Shown here in pieces: positions 36,567-44,755 of a DNA stretch of 64,000 nucleotides. The notes under the pieces are model-generated. The model ran no database searches and was not told where the DNA came from. It was given only the letters and a program-made list of their open reading frames with translations. Every line of letters begins with the position of its first letter. Positions within the stretch are counted from its first letter, which is position 1. This DNA is from Klebsiella sp. BIGb0407. Its GTDB lineage: Bacteria; Pseudomonadota; Gammaproteobacteria; Enterobacterales; Enterobacteriaceae. The stretch covers positions 558,001 through 622,000 of the forward strand of contig NZ_JANUEQ010000001.1 of assembly GCF_024807845.1 (NCBI RefSeq), given 5' to 3'. Made by a program: the position numbers and the translations under genes.

Positions 36567-36592
36567 ATAAAAAACCCGCTCGATGGCGGGTC
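36567..36592 (-). terminator. Terminator between head morphogenesis and scaffold genes
   Basis: On the minus strand ACCCGC and GCGGGT form a stem followed by TTTTTT. It is another strong internal terminator in the late operon. Confidence 0.83.
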
Positions 36593-36611
36593 ATATGATT
36601 GACGGATTGAT

Positions 36612-37667
36612 TTAACTCAGCCCTGCTCTCTCGAAGGCGTCAGGCGCTGCCTTCTTCATGTCTTCGAGGGTCATCGGCTTAAAGTTTTTGTGAAGCTGCA
36701 GCTTTGCAAACTGCTCAGGTGTTAAGCCGCCATCACGGAATAGCTTTCCGCGAGTGGGCCCGAGGATAATGTCTTGCCGCTTTGCTGTTTGACGTTCAAG
36801 CCATTGGTAATAGGTTTCCTCGCCATAGACTGAATCACCAGGCGCATCCTGTTTCATCATTGACCGGAATCGCTTATTGATAACTGGAAGCATCCTGGAG
36901 CGACAACGGATATGCAGTGGAGGCCGTGGTCCCTTACCTACTGGGTAAGTCGTTCCATCTAGAGACCGACAAGTCACTGTAGTTTTGTTATCTAGTATCG
37001 CTGCAAACTCTTCCTCGTCTACGATATCCGGGTTTTCCATGTAGAACTCAACCGCAGACATGCTGTGCGCGTGTTGTAGTGCTGTTCTGGATATAGCGTC
37101 ATAGTCGAGTACGATTTTGTTCACCACAGCATAAGCGCCAGCTTCAGCAGCCCCGCCAATGATAGTCTGCTGCAAATCACTGACCGTTCCGTTATCAGCA
37201 AACACTCTGACAACCTCGTTAGTAATCTGAGTGGATGCCATAACGCCCCATGCCTCGATAAACTCAGGCAGGTACAACGGACCATTCCAGTTTTTAAGTG
37301 ACATAGGGCTGTTACGCATAGCCTTACGCAGAGCATCCTCTCCGGCTTTTTTCACTACCTCTTCACCGAACACCTGGATGAAACTCATATATTCAAGCTC
37401 AGCCATTTGCAGAGATGTTTTATCAGCGGCATCAATCAGCAGTTGAACATGCTTACTCAGGACGGGCTTTAACTCACGTTTAAGCGCCTTTGCTATCAGT
37501 TCGGCGCGACTCTTTGATGATATTGGCCCTGAGAAATCAGCAAGTGCCAGAGCAACAGCACGACGTATCTCTATCGCTATTTCCCGACTCTCTGCCGACT
37601 GTCCGGCCTTTAGTCGCTCAAGCATCGACTGAACCATCACCGCATTATCGAAAACAGAGTCATTCAT
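36612..37667 (-). CDS. Head morphogenesis protein (Mu gpF / SPP1 gp7 type)
   Basis: A 351-residue minor head protein. The family signature is near residues 225-260: DNKTTVTCRSLDGTTYP followed by PPLHIRCRSRMLPV. Such proteins bind the portal and are needed for head assembly and DNA entry. It starts six bases after the portal gene. Confidence 0.87.
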   Translation of the reverse strand: MNDSVFDNAVMVQSMLERLKAGQSAESREIAIEIRRAVALALADFSGPISSKSRAELIAKALKRELKPVLSKHVQLLIDAADKTSLQMAELEYMSFIQVFGEEVVKKAGEDALRKAMRNSPMSLKNWNGPLYLPEFIEAWGVMASTQITNEVVRVFADNGTVSDLQQTIIGGAAEAGAYAVVNKIVLDYDAISRTALQHAHSMSAVEFYMENPDIVDEEEFAAILDNKTTVTCRSLDGTTYPVGKGPRPPLHIRCRSRMLPVINKRFRSMMKQDAPGDSVYGEETYYQWLERQTAKRQDIILGPTRGKLFRDGGLTPEQFAKLQLHKNFKPMTLEDMKKAAPDAFERAGLS

Positions 37668-37673
37668 CAGTGA

Positions 37674-39101
37674 TTACTCCGGCTGTCGATTCTGCTGTAC
37701 GCTCGCTATGGCTGAGAATAAATCGCCACCCATCTGGCTTTCCAGCTCATCAAGCACGTCATCAGGATTATCCGAAGCGGGTACAAGTCCCATACGCTGC
37801 TGGTAGCGAATGAAGTCGATTTTGCGCATATTGTTGCTTTGCACTGCAGACATCAGCGCTGTTATTGCTTGCGAGTCGAGATTAGCTATTTCATATCGTT
37901 TGTTGAGTTCGACGCTTCCCTCACCACTTCCAGAGAATGCGATGGCGAACTTTAACGCCCGGTTTATTGCCTGCTCAACGTTGCCAGCACAGAGAGAGAG
38001 GATTGAATTGTCCGTCTGCGCCTCATCCCCGGCTTGTGTTGCAGTCCTGGCTGATGTGTTTCGCTCTACCAGTTTCGCACCCAGCATCGCCAATTGAGCC
38101 TCTCGCCTTTCAGCGACAGTGACAATCAGGTTTCTGTCCTCTGGTTGAGCGAACTTCAAGTCAGCACCAACGGGAAGAGACAGGCCATTGCGGGACCCGA
38201 CAATAAATCCATCAGGAAGGAAATCTTTAGCCCACTGTTGCGTTAATCCGGTAATAGCCACCATGGGCTGCCCTACCGTATGAGCCGCTTCCGCTATATC
38301 TGCTTCTGCCTGATAGTGCTTGATGTTTACGTAGGCGATATCAGCCAGCGGAGGAGCATCTGGCGTATGGTCATTGTTAGATGACCCTATCCATGACCAG
38401 GGTAATTCATTGAGTGGCTTACCGACAGAATCACGAAGCTCTCTTAGCTCTCCGGCCTGAATCCCATCACCGCCTGCGTCAGTCCAGAGCCTGGAATGCG
38501 CTTTACCATCAATCAGCCGTAGCTCTATCCAATATTTGTTTAATGTAATTTCAAAGTTATTAGGATCATCCCTTGGCTCGACATAATGGACGACAACAAG
38601 GGAGGTTTTACCCTTCGTCACCCTCCAGTTTATGATTTGCTTTGCTGTGAACATCCGGAGCACCGACCGACCTTTACTGGCCTCTGTCTGGACTCCTGTT
38701 GATGTGTAGTCAGTCAGAACCCCGGCCCGGCCTCGCTGCAATACTTGGCTAAGCGCGTCACGGACAAGCTGTGCGAGCGGCTGCCCTTCTCCGTCTGCGT
38801 CTGTTGACAGAGCGTCGATGCCGCCAGTCAGCTCTATCTTTGGTGGCTTATTAAAAGCAATGCCAATCAGACCAAACAGAGTTCGCCCGGTGGCGTTAAT
38901 GAATGCAGCCCGGTTCAGATAGTCTTTATAGCGTTTGCCGTCCGAGTCATCCTTATCAGGCCTGCTGCTTGGATCTGGAAGGTATTTTATTTTCTTCTGT
39001 TTTACTTTCCGCTCACCATCAACGCAGTCACCAATCATCTCCCATTCAGGCAGGAACTCGTTGTATGCCGGGTGGCGGTAGTCAATGTTTTGGTCAGTCA
39101 T
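37674..39101 (-). CDS. Portal protein (DUF4055 type)
   Basis: A 475-residue portal protein, matching the DUF4055 family by its opening (IDYRHPAYNEFLPEWEMIGD) and by WSWIGSSNNDHTPDAPPL-type middle. It forms the twelve-subunit ring through which DNA is packed. It starts four bases after terminase. Confidence 0.88.
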   Translation of the reverse strand: MTDQNIDYRHPAYNEFLPEWEMIGDCVDGERKVKQKKIKYLPDPSSRPDKDDSDGKRYKDYLNRAAFINATGRTLFGLIGIAFNKPPKIELTGGIDALSTDADGEGQPLAQLVRDALSQVLQRGRAGVLTDYTSTGVQTEASKGRSVLRMFTAKQIINWRVTKGKTSLVVVHYVEPRDDPNNFEITLNKYWIELRLIDGKAHSRLWTDAGGDGIQAGELRELRDSVGKPLNELPWSWIGSSNNDHTPDAPPLADIAYVNIKHYQAEADIAEAAHTVGQPMVAITGLTQQWAKDFLPDGFIVGSRNGLSLPVGADLKFAQPEDRNLIVTVAERREAQLAMLGAKLVERNTSARTATQAGDEAQTDNSILSLCAGNVEQAINRALKFAIAFSGSGEGSVELNKRYEIANLDSQAITALMSAVQSNNMRKIDFIRYQQRMGLVPASDNPDDVLDELESQMGGDLFSAIASVQQNRQPE

Positions 39102-39105
39102 ATGA

Positions 39106-40401
39106 TTACCATGTGAAAGGGATGTCTGCGACAGGTCGAACGATTGGGTAATCCATCGTTATAAAATAACCCGCAGCGTCATTAGTGTGGTCGTTGCCAG
39201 CTTTCTTATCCGGCTCTCCGCTGGCATTCCATATCTGCTGTTCCAGATTCTCCGCATAAGTCGGGCATCGCTGAACGTTCACCAGGTAACGGCGGTCGCC
39301 GCTGGCATTGCAGAACATGGCATTCATGGAGTTAACACGGTCTTTTACTGGCGGGTTTGAATCGTTAACGATGACGTAGAAACCGGCCTCGCTCAGCTGT
39401 GATATGTCGGTGCTGCTGGCATTCACTGACTTGCGGGAGTCGCCTGAGGCATCCGGATAGATGTAAATCTCTCTGGTTTTCTCGAACTCGTTATCGCCAA
39501 CTTCTTTCCAGAACTGGCGCTTAATGCGTTTAACCATGTCAGGTGTATCGTAGCCGTCGATAATTTCAGAGACGGCCCGAGGTAGACCTTCACGTTTGAC
39601 GTGAACAATCCCAGACATCTTGCCAACGTTGAAGTCCATACCGATAAACAGTGTTTCGCCGGGTTGTTCCTCGTCATTGCAGTTGTTCAGCTTGCGGTCA
39701 AACGTGTGATACACCGTCCCGCTGGTCAGGTTAACGAACTCACCCTCCAGATAGGCGTTGATTAATTGCTCTGGATAGCTGTCCCTTAACGCCTGGACAT
39801 AATCATCAGGAAGAAACGGGTTAGTTGCCGTTGCGGCTTGAACCATCTCATATCCGGGCTTGGCTGATTTCTTCCACGTTTTGTAAACGAAGCGGAACCC
39901 TTCTGGAGTCGTGTAAACGCCGACCCGGTTAAATGGGGTTATCAGCCCTTTAGGTCGTTGGCGATTACGCGCAATGATTTTATTCCACACAGCCTGGGCG
40001 TGAGCCTCTTTCAGCGTGTCGATTTCGTCAACGTGCGCCCTGTAGGACTCATAACCGACAATACGGCTTGGGTTGTCCAGGGTGCGCATTACAAAATCGC
40101 CAATGCCCGGCGAAGACGTGTAAATGATGTTCTCTGATTTGTTGTATTTAAACCGGATGCCGAAATCCGTTAGCTTCTCATCCATTCGAGGCGCAAGGAT
40201 TAACCGGATCAGATCATAGGTTGGCTCATACAGCGCAATTAGAGCGTTACTGGATGAGCGGGCATCACGAAAAGCGCTGTTTGCTAGCGTCTCCGTCTTG
40301 CCAGTGCCGAACCCACCTACAAACGCCGGATATTTGCATTTGAGGTTAAAGAACCTCGCCTGAGGCTCCGTCATCGTCACGCGTATCTTTCTGCCCGACA
40401 A
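39106..40401 (-). CDS. Terminase large subunit
   Basis: A 431-residue packaging motor. The ATPase part has the Walker A GGFGTGKTETL near residue 29-39 and a Walker B with HVDEIDTLKEAHAQ. The C-terminal nuclease part has acidic positions in FIGMDFNVGKMSG and YPDASGDSRK. Headful or cohesive-end packaging cannot be told from the sequence. It overlaps the small subunit gene by 56 bases. Confidence 0.92.
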   Translation of the reverse strand: MSGRKIRVTMTEPQARFFNLKCKYPAFVGGFGTGKTETLANSAFRDARSSSNALIALYEPTYDLIRLILAPRMDEKLTDFGIRFKYNKSENIIYTSSPGIGDFVMRTLDNPSRIVGYESYRAHVDEIDTLKEAHAQAVWNKIIARNRQRPKGLITPFNRVGVYTTPEGFRFVYKTWKKSAKPGYEMVQAATATNPFLPDDYVQALRDSYPEQLINAYLEGEFVNLTSGTVYHTFDRKLNNCNDEEQPGETLFIGMDFNVGKMSGIVHVKREGLPRAVSEIIDGYDTPDMVKRIKRQFWKEVGDNEFEKTREIYIYPDASGDSRKSVNASSTDISQLSEAGFYVIVNDSNPPVKDRVNSMNAMFCNASGDRRYLVNVQRCPTYAENLEQQIWNASGEPDKKAGNDHTNDAAGYFITMDYPIVRPVADIPFTW

Positions 40402-41335
40402 TAGTCACCTCCATTTCCGTTATCGGCTCGTCATCATTATGCAGGGCCAGCTCAGCGCGGAGTCGTTCGTTCTCCATTCGACGTCGCTCGATTTCAAGCC
40501 GTTTGAGCTCTCTGTCTTCCGGGCTACTTCCCAGCCCGATGTATCTGGCCACGCTTTCAAACATCTTCTCGCGACTTATGGTGGATATCTCTATGCCACC
40601 TTTGGTTACTTTGGTGCCGGAATAGGCCAGCCTGGCTATTGGTGATAACTCTCTGGTGTCGTGCATATGAACGCGCCCGATCCCTTCCCCGCCACAATTC
40701 GGGCATTCAGGGTTAGGCTCTCGCGTTTTCTGGTAATCTGTACCGCCTGAGCAGTCAGGAACCGGCTTATCTCGCATCTCTGCTTTTTCGCAAGCTTCTT
40801 CGTACTCATCTTCAGTCCAGTGGTACTTATGGCCGACACTCCAGCACCGACGACAACAGCCGCGCCGATATTCTGATATCTCGTTAGCGTCGAAAGTGGC
40901 GAGCTGCCACATTTGGGAGAGGATTTCGTCTGCGGTTGCGATTGTTCGAGCAATGGAAGCTTTCTGTTGCTGCGCTATAGCCTGCGCAACGTTAGGATTC
41001 GTTAGGAGCTGACGCCCGTAGTTTGGGTCTTTATATCCAGCCCGTTCAGCTGCTGCAGTAGCGTTGTTATCCTTGAGATATTCAGCAATGAAGCGCTTCA
41101 CCATCGGACTTAACTTACTATCAATCAGCTCTTCTGCGCTCTTTTTAATCTGCGCATTGCGCACTTTCTTCTGCGCAGTTTCTTGCGCAATTTGCACAGT
41201 AGGTTTTTTGACATATCGACGGGCTGTTGCGTAGTTGATGCCTTGCGAGTCACACCAGTCTTTCGGGGAGATATTTGTTTTGGCATGGTCGGCGAGGAAC
41301 TGCTTTTGTATGGCTCCCCAATCCGGTCTTGCCAT
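40346..41335 (-). CDS. Terminase small subunit with zinc-finger-like insertion
   Basis: A 329-residue small terminase. An N-terminal DNA-binding helix-turn-helix (SPKDWCDSQGINYATARRYV) is followed by the Terminase_2 core (AEYLKDNNATAAAERAGYKDP). Residues about 160-225 carry a Cys-rich part (CCRRCW ... CPNCGG) that could bind zinc. A basic coiled-coil tail (RELKRLEIERRRMENERLRA) follows. The long overlap with the large subunit is unusual but both frames are well supported. Confidence 0.88.
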   Translation of the reverse strand: MARPDWGAIQKQFLADHAKTNISPKDWCDSQGINYATARRYVKKPTVQIAQETAQKKVRNAQIKKSAEELIDSKLSPMVKRFIAEYLKDNNATAAAERAGYKDPNYGRQLLTNPNVAQAIAQQQKASIARTIATADEILSQMWQLATFDANEISEYRRGCCRRCWSVGHKYHWTEDEYEEACEKAEMRDKPVPDCSGGTDYQKTREPNPECPNCGGEGIGRVHMHDTRELSPIARLAYSGTKVTKGGIEISTISREKMFESVARYIGLGSSPEDRELKRLEIERRRMENERLRAELALHNDDEPITEMEVTIVGQKDTRDDDGASGEVL

Positions 41336-41337
41336 TG

Positions 41338-41700
41338 TTAATCCTTATTATCTTGCGCCTGCAGATATGGCAGGAATGCATACACTATCCGTTGAACCAG
41401 ATAGCAGAACGTTTCGTTGATTTGATCATTTGGTGTAGGAACTCCGACAAGCTGACAGATATCGAATGCGATGTGACATGCTTCATGCGCTAGTATCTGC
41501 GGCTCATGTAGAAAGACACCCATCATCATAATCGGCGTTTTGCCGTCTCTATGATGTGTATATGCAAATCCATTCATTCCGCTAAGATCAAAATCTCTTC
41601 CCATCCTGCGCAGATATTTAACTGCATCATCCCTATCTAAAAACAATATGACATCTGAGCAATTGAATAACGGGACTGAGAATGTCGGGTGCTTGCTCAT
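41338..41700 (-). CDS. Small HExxH metallopeptidase-like protein
   Basis: A 120-residue protein with HEACH, a zinc metallopeptidase HExxH signature, followed by a third-ligand candidate in DQINETFCYLVQ. I chose the second Met of MTMSKHP (41700), because AAGGGA lies seven bases ahead; the longest frame would add 13 residues. Related small proteins occur beside phage terminase genes. The role, if any, in processing is unknown. Confidence 0.68.
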   Translation of the reverse strand: MSKHPTFSVPLFNCSDVILFLDRDDAVKYLRRMGRDFDLSGMNGFAYTHHRDGKTPIMMMGVFLHEPQILAHEACHIAFDICQLVGVPTPNDQINETFCYLVQRIVYAFLPYLQAQDNKD

Positions 41701-41764
41701 TGTCATTTCCCTTAAGTTGATAAACTCTGAAAAGGCCACCTAACGACGACCTTTGCGGAGCTTT

Positions 41765-42004
41765 CTACTTTTCATCTTCGCCGTTCAGCACAGCCAGGGA
41801 CTCGACTGATTCCTGTACTGCTTTGGTTGTACGAGCTACGACGCCGTTTTCAGTGTGAACTCGGTTGTATTGCTGAATGAGTAATCGCATCTTGAATACG
41901 TCATCACCAGTAAACGCTTTAGCCTCTTTTACTGCAGCGGTGTCGTATTGAAGTGTTTGCAGCAAATCTAACTGAGCTGTTTGCAGTGCTGTAATTTCTG
42001 ACAT
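41765..42004 (-). CDS. Hypothetical protein upstream of the metallopeptidase-like gene
   Basis: A 79-residue acidic helical protein (MSEITALQTAQLDLLQTLQY) with no recognised motif. It opens the packaging/structural operon on the minus strand, 25 bases ahead of the next translation unit. The start has GAGGAATT ahead of the ATG. Confidence 0.6.
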   Translation of the reverse strand: MSEITALQTAQLDLLQTLQYDTAAVKEAKAFTGDDVFKMRLLIQQYNRVHTENGVVARTTKAVQESVESLAVLNGEDEK

Positions 42005-42125
42005 AATTCCTCGTTGTTGTTGGTTAGTCGCAGCGTTCGCTACGCCTCGCGGGGTTGCGTCGTTACTTCGGCTTACCCTGCCGCTGGGAGATATGGATCA
42101 CCATCCTTACGGGGTTCCGGTATCG

Positions 42126-42152
42126 TTAAAAAGCCCCGCTTATTGCGAGGCC
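42126..42152 (-). terminator. Terminator upstream of the structural operon
   Basis: On the minus strand GGCCTCGC and GCGGGGC pair with one mismatch and are followed by TTTTTAA. It would end the lysis-gene transcript unless antiterminated. Confidence 0.7.
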
Positions 42153-42273
42153 ATTAAATGCACATTAATTTTATGATGCGCGTTATATATTCAACATTTT
42201 CTGTGAGGGTAATCCTGATTTATCACTTAATATCAGAGCCTCAAAATTTCAAAATGATATTGGTGTGACTTTT

Positions 42274-42310
42274 TGCCCTCATAGCTCCTCTGGTGGTGAG
42301 GGCATTTTTT
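42274..42310 (+). terminator. Strong plus-strand terminator
   Basis: TGCCCTCA and TGAGGGCA are exact complements around a 15-base loop, followed by TTTTTT. There is no plus-strand gene in front of it. Confidence 0.83.
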
Positions 42311-42395
42311 GAATATATTTACCTATCAACCCATCAGCGATAGATGCTGGCGCCACTCAATGATGAGCGGCACTTTTCACAAGGAAGGAGCCAAA

Positions 42396-42608
42396 ATGTG
42401 GGTCATTTATGAAATTTCTTTTTTAAATACAGCCGATAATCCAAACGTATTCAAACCAATACTTCACCTTACTAATAAAAGTGGGGAGAAGAAGCACATT
42501 CAATTGGGCGTCAGCAATAAGGATATACGCGGCCTCACAATCCAACAGTTAGAAGATGTTGCTAATGGGCTTGTTGATATCAATGGTGTCATTACCACGC
42601 ATGCATGA
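42396..42608 (+). CDS. Small plus-strand protein between packaging and lysis genes
   Basis: A 70-residue protein starting MWVIYEISFLNTADNPNVFK, with the ribosome site AAGGAAGGAG in front. It is soluble and has a short helix-strand pattern. An in-frame extension to 42309 would start inside a terminator, so the ATG at 42396 is preferred. Opposite orientation to the late genes suggests an independent unit. Function unknown. Confidence 0.62.
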   Translation: MWVIYEISFLNTADNPNVFKPILHLTNKSGEKKHIQLGVSNKDIRGLTIQQLEDVANGLVDINGVITTHA

Positions 42609-42698
42609 AAATAATTCACACATAATTAGTTGGGATTAATCTTAACTGTGTATTAGTCTCTGATGGCTCAATTTAGTTTTTGAAACTATGTTTCAACC

Positions 42699-42740
42699 CC
42701 CTCAGCCGACTCTGATTTTCCCGGGCTGAGGGTTCTTTTT
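42699..42740 (+). terminator. Plus-strand terminator behind the small plus-strand gene
   Basis: CCCTCAGCC and GGCTGAGGG are exact complements around a 16-base loop and are followed by TTCTTTTTATT. Confidence 0.82.
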
Positions 42741-42867
42741 ATTAGTGTTAACACCCATTTTCAAACAGATGCGTACTTTAATCTCAAAATTAACACCCAA
42801 CATTTCTAAGCTCATTCTGATTTTTCAACTACTATCTATATAAAGACTAACCTTGGTGTTATGGCTC

Positions 42868-42907
42868 GCCCTTATTCTTTCTCCTGAGTGATAGGGGCAT
42901 TTTTTTA
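42868..42907 (+). terminator. Plus-strand terminator of a possible small RNA
   Basis: GCCCTTAT and ATAGGGGC pair (one G-U) around a 15-base loop, followed by ATTTTTTTAT. A TATAAA box at 42839-42844 could start a transcript of about 60 bases. Confidence 0.7.
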
Positions 42908-42945
42908 TCTCAAGTACTGTTGCCTGATGTAGTCCTGCAAGTAGT

Positions 42946-43455
42946 TCACTTGCTTTGACGTTGCCCCTCAATCTTACGAATACCATCCAACTGATTATTT
43001 GCCTTCTCAGCTTCAGCTAGCAGCAACCTAACCCAAGGAACAGATTGGCAGTAAGTCAGTCGCTTGGTGGTAACGGGACGATTATCGGTTTCAATAGTTC
43101 CGCTGGTATCGGTGTGCATTGCGCTGGTACGTAAACGGTCCGCGTAGTCGAGCAACCCGTCAGAGATATCAGCAGGAACAGGCAGATCGCATGTCTTTTC
43201 ACGGCGGAGTATCTCCCGGTATTCGATGACTGTTTTTTCGGTGCTGGCATCAATCAGTGAGTTGTTCCGATTGGTGAACTCAGAAACCTGATTGAACCGG
43301 TTGAAGTCAAAAGCTTGTTTGGCTATAACCTCGCGCTGCCCATTTACTTCGCTCTGAGCTGTCTGTAACAAGGCATTGTTATGTCCAGCATTCCAGATAA
43401 TCCCACCAGCCAAACAGATAACAAACAAACCAAGCATTATTAAAAAGGCTTTCAC
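42946..43455 (-). CDS. Rz: Inner-membrane spanin Rz
   Basis: A 169-residue i-spanin needed to fuse inner and outer membranes in the last step of lysis. The GTG at 43455 has the ribosome site GGGGGATG and gives an N-terminal membrane anchor (AFLIMLGLFVICLAGGIIW), followed by a periplasmic coiled-coil region. The longer in-frame ATG would start inside the lysozyme gene. The gene for its outer-membrane partner is nested inside it in another frame. Confidence 0.85.
   Translation of the reverse strand: MKAFLIMLGLFVICLAGGIIWNAGHNNALLQTAQSEVNGQREVIAKQAFDFNRFNQVSEFTNRNNSLIDASTEKTVIEYREILRREKTCDLPVPADISDGLLDYADRLRTSAMHTDTSGTIETDNRPVTTKRLTYCQSVPWVRLLLAEAEKANNQLDGIRKIEGQRQSK
43056..43202 (-). CDS. Rz1: Outer-membrane spanin lipoprotein Rz1, nested in Rz
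   Basis: A 48-residue o-spanin coded entirely inside Rz in a different frame. The GTG at 43202 starts VKRHAICLFLLISLTGC, a lipoprotein signal peptide with lipobox LTGC, followed by a short Pro-rich mature part (VPAQCTPIPAELLKPIIVPL). This is the classic Rz1 layout. A longer ATG frame to 43253 exists but lacks a signal sequence at its start. Confidence 0.85.
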   Translation of the reverse strand: MKRHAICLFLLISLTGCSTTRTVYVPAQCTPIPAELLKPIIVPLPPSD

Positions 43456-43985
43456 GGTGCCATCCCCCAGCAAACTAACGCGGACTCTTGGTCTCTGCGA
43501 GATACCTGCCCATAACAATTGTTAGACCGGATGCGGCAATCTCTACCGCCGTCTTTAATCCACCAGCGGATAGCTTCACACGCTCCCTTTGTGTCACCAG
43601 CATTCATTCGTTTGTAGAAAGTTGAAGGGAAACATTTACCGGGGCCGATGTTGTACGGACAGAAAGAAGCAATGCCTGCCTTCTGAGGTTCGGTGAGCGG
43701 CACTTTGATATTACGATCCACCCAAGCTAGTGCCTTATCTCGCTCAATAGCATTAACCTGGTTGCATTTCTCAGTCGTCAACGTCATTCCTTTAACAACT
43801 GGCTTACCATCAACCATCGTAGCGCCACGGCAAATCGTCCAAATTGGAGGCTTTGCGCTATCAAGATAAGCTGTATCGTGATTCCCCTCTTTCTCACCCA
43901 AAAACTGGTCGAGAATAACCGGAGCCGATGCACCAGCAAGAACCAGTCCAAGCACAGCAGCACTGAGTTTTGCCCTATTTCCCAT
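43452..43985 (-). CDS. SAR-type endolysin (GH24 lysozyme)
   Basis: A 177-residue phage lysozyme that cuts the glycan strand of peptidoglycan. The weakly hydrophobic N-terminal segment (about 9-24) is a signal-anchor-release domain rather than a cleaved signal. Catalytic residues of the family appear as Glu33, Asp42 and Thr50 (EGNHDTAYLD, then IWTICRG). It pairs with a pinholin, as in phage 21: the pinholin depolarises the membrane and the SAR endolysin is released. Its ATG overlaps the holin stop codon by one base. Confidence 0.9.
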   Translation of the reverse strand: MGNRAKLSAAVLGLVLAGASAPVILDQFLGEKEGNHDTAYLDSAKPPIWTICRGATMVDGKPVVKGMTLTTEKCNQVNAIERDKALAWVDRNIKVPLTEPQKAGIASFCPYNIGPGKCFPSTFYKRMNAGDTKGACEAIRWWIKDGGRDCRIRSNNCYGQVSRRDQESALVCWGMAP

Positions 43986-44200
43986 TACTCACCTCGCGCG
44001 GCATTGCGCTGATTCTCTCTGACTTTAAAATAGAGATTGACTAGGAAAGTGAGTAAGCCCAAGAAAAGGCTACCGAGGACACCGATAGCTGCCCATTGGG
44101 AAGGACTGACCTTATCAAGCAATTGAAGCGTCCAGAATCCGGCGTTACCTGCAGAGGTACCGTATGCAACGCCTGTTGTTAGTTTGTCCATTCGATACAT
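43985..44200 (-). CDS. Pinholin of the phage 21 S type with dual start
   Basis: A 71-residue class II holin with two membrane segments (about 9-28 and 36-57) and a basic tail (NQRNAARGE), very similar to the phage 21 pinholin S21. It begins MYRMDK, so the M1/M4 dual start that gives antiholin and holin is kept. The longer form carries an extra Arg at position 3. GGGAGG precedes the first ATG. An in-frame extension to 44257 is not needed. Confidence 0.9.
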   Translation of the reverse strand: MYRMDKLTTGVAYGTSAGNAGFWTLQLLDKVSPSQWAAIGVLGSLFLGLLTFLVNLYFKVRENQRNAARGE

Positions 44201-44309
44201 GCTCCACCTCCCGGTTAAGGGCAGTGCTTTATGGGTAAAGGGATGCGCCTCATCCACTCGTTTTAATAGATAAGGTGGTTAGCTGTATGGATGGGCGCAA
44301 ATAGAAAGC

Positions 44310-44332
44310 CCCAGCAAATGCCGAGGCTCAGA
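44310..44332 (-). terminator. Hairpin upstream of the pinholin gene
   Basis: On the minus strand GCCTCGGC and GCTGGGGC pair imperfectly and are followed by TTTC. It lies between the small membrane-protein gene and the pinholin. Confidence 0.5.
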
Positions 44333-44379
44333 TGTAAAAAAGGCCGCACATAGCGACCTTAGATATTTATAGAAAATTA

Positions 44380-44616
44380 TTACTCCGACTTTAAATCATC
44401 AATAACTTTATTCGTTTTAATAACGGAGTAATTAACGATGGAATCATTTTTCATTACCCATTCATATCCGTAACGACTAACAGGGTTCATTGCCTGATAT
44501 GTGCTGGATACTTCTATAACTGATGCTCCATCGCTCAGTTGTGACTTTGCCGTAAATACACCATAAAGGAGCATTGCTGCAACAATGGCGATAATCGCCG
44601 AAATAATCCATTTCAT
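44380..44616 (-). CDS. Small exported or membrane-anchored protein
   Basis: A 78-residue protein with an N-terminal hydrophobic segment (about 4-22, IISAIIAIVAAMLLYGVF) that is a membrane anchor or signal peptide. A soluble part follows. It is the first gene behind the tRNA-like element in the late operon. No family was recognised. Confidence 0.6.
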   Translation of the reverse strand: MKWIISAIIAIVAAMLLYGVFTAKSQLSDGASVIEVSSTYQAMNPVSRYGYEWVMKNDSIVNYSVIKTNKVIDDLKSE

Positions 44617-44755
44617 ATAAATAATATCCAGTTGTTAGAAAGTCTCTGGATTTTATTGCAGCAGAAAGCATTCTGCTATGAGAAAACTACCAAAATAACC
44701 ATAACTTAACTACTACATGACTGCTGAATGATAGCAATCATCGTTTCGGATTAGG

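Larger units (their letters stand above)
42005..42395. other. Gene-poor region with a plus-strand terminator
   Basis: This is 391 bp between the structural operon and a small plus-strand gene. It holds a minus-strand terminator (42126-42152) and a strong plus-strand terminator (42274-42310) that has no reading frame in front of it. A short non-coding RNA ending there is possible. Confidence 0.5.
42609..42945. other. Gene-poor region with two plus-strand terminators
   Basis: This is 337 bp with no supported gene. Two plus-strand terminators (42699-42740 and 42868-42907) lie here, the second with a TATAAA box about 25 bases ahead of its stem. The pattern fits one or two small RNAs. Confidence 0.45.
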
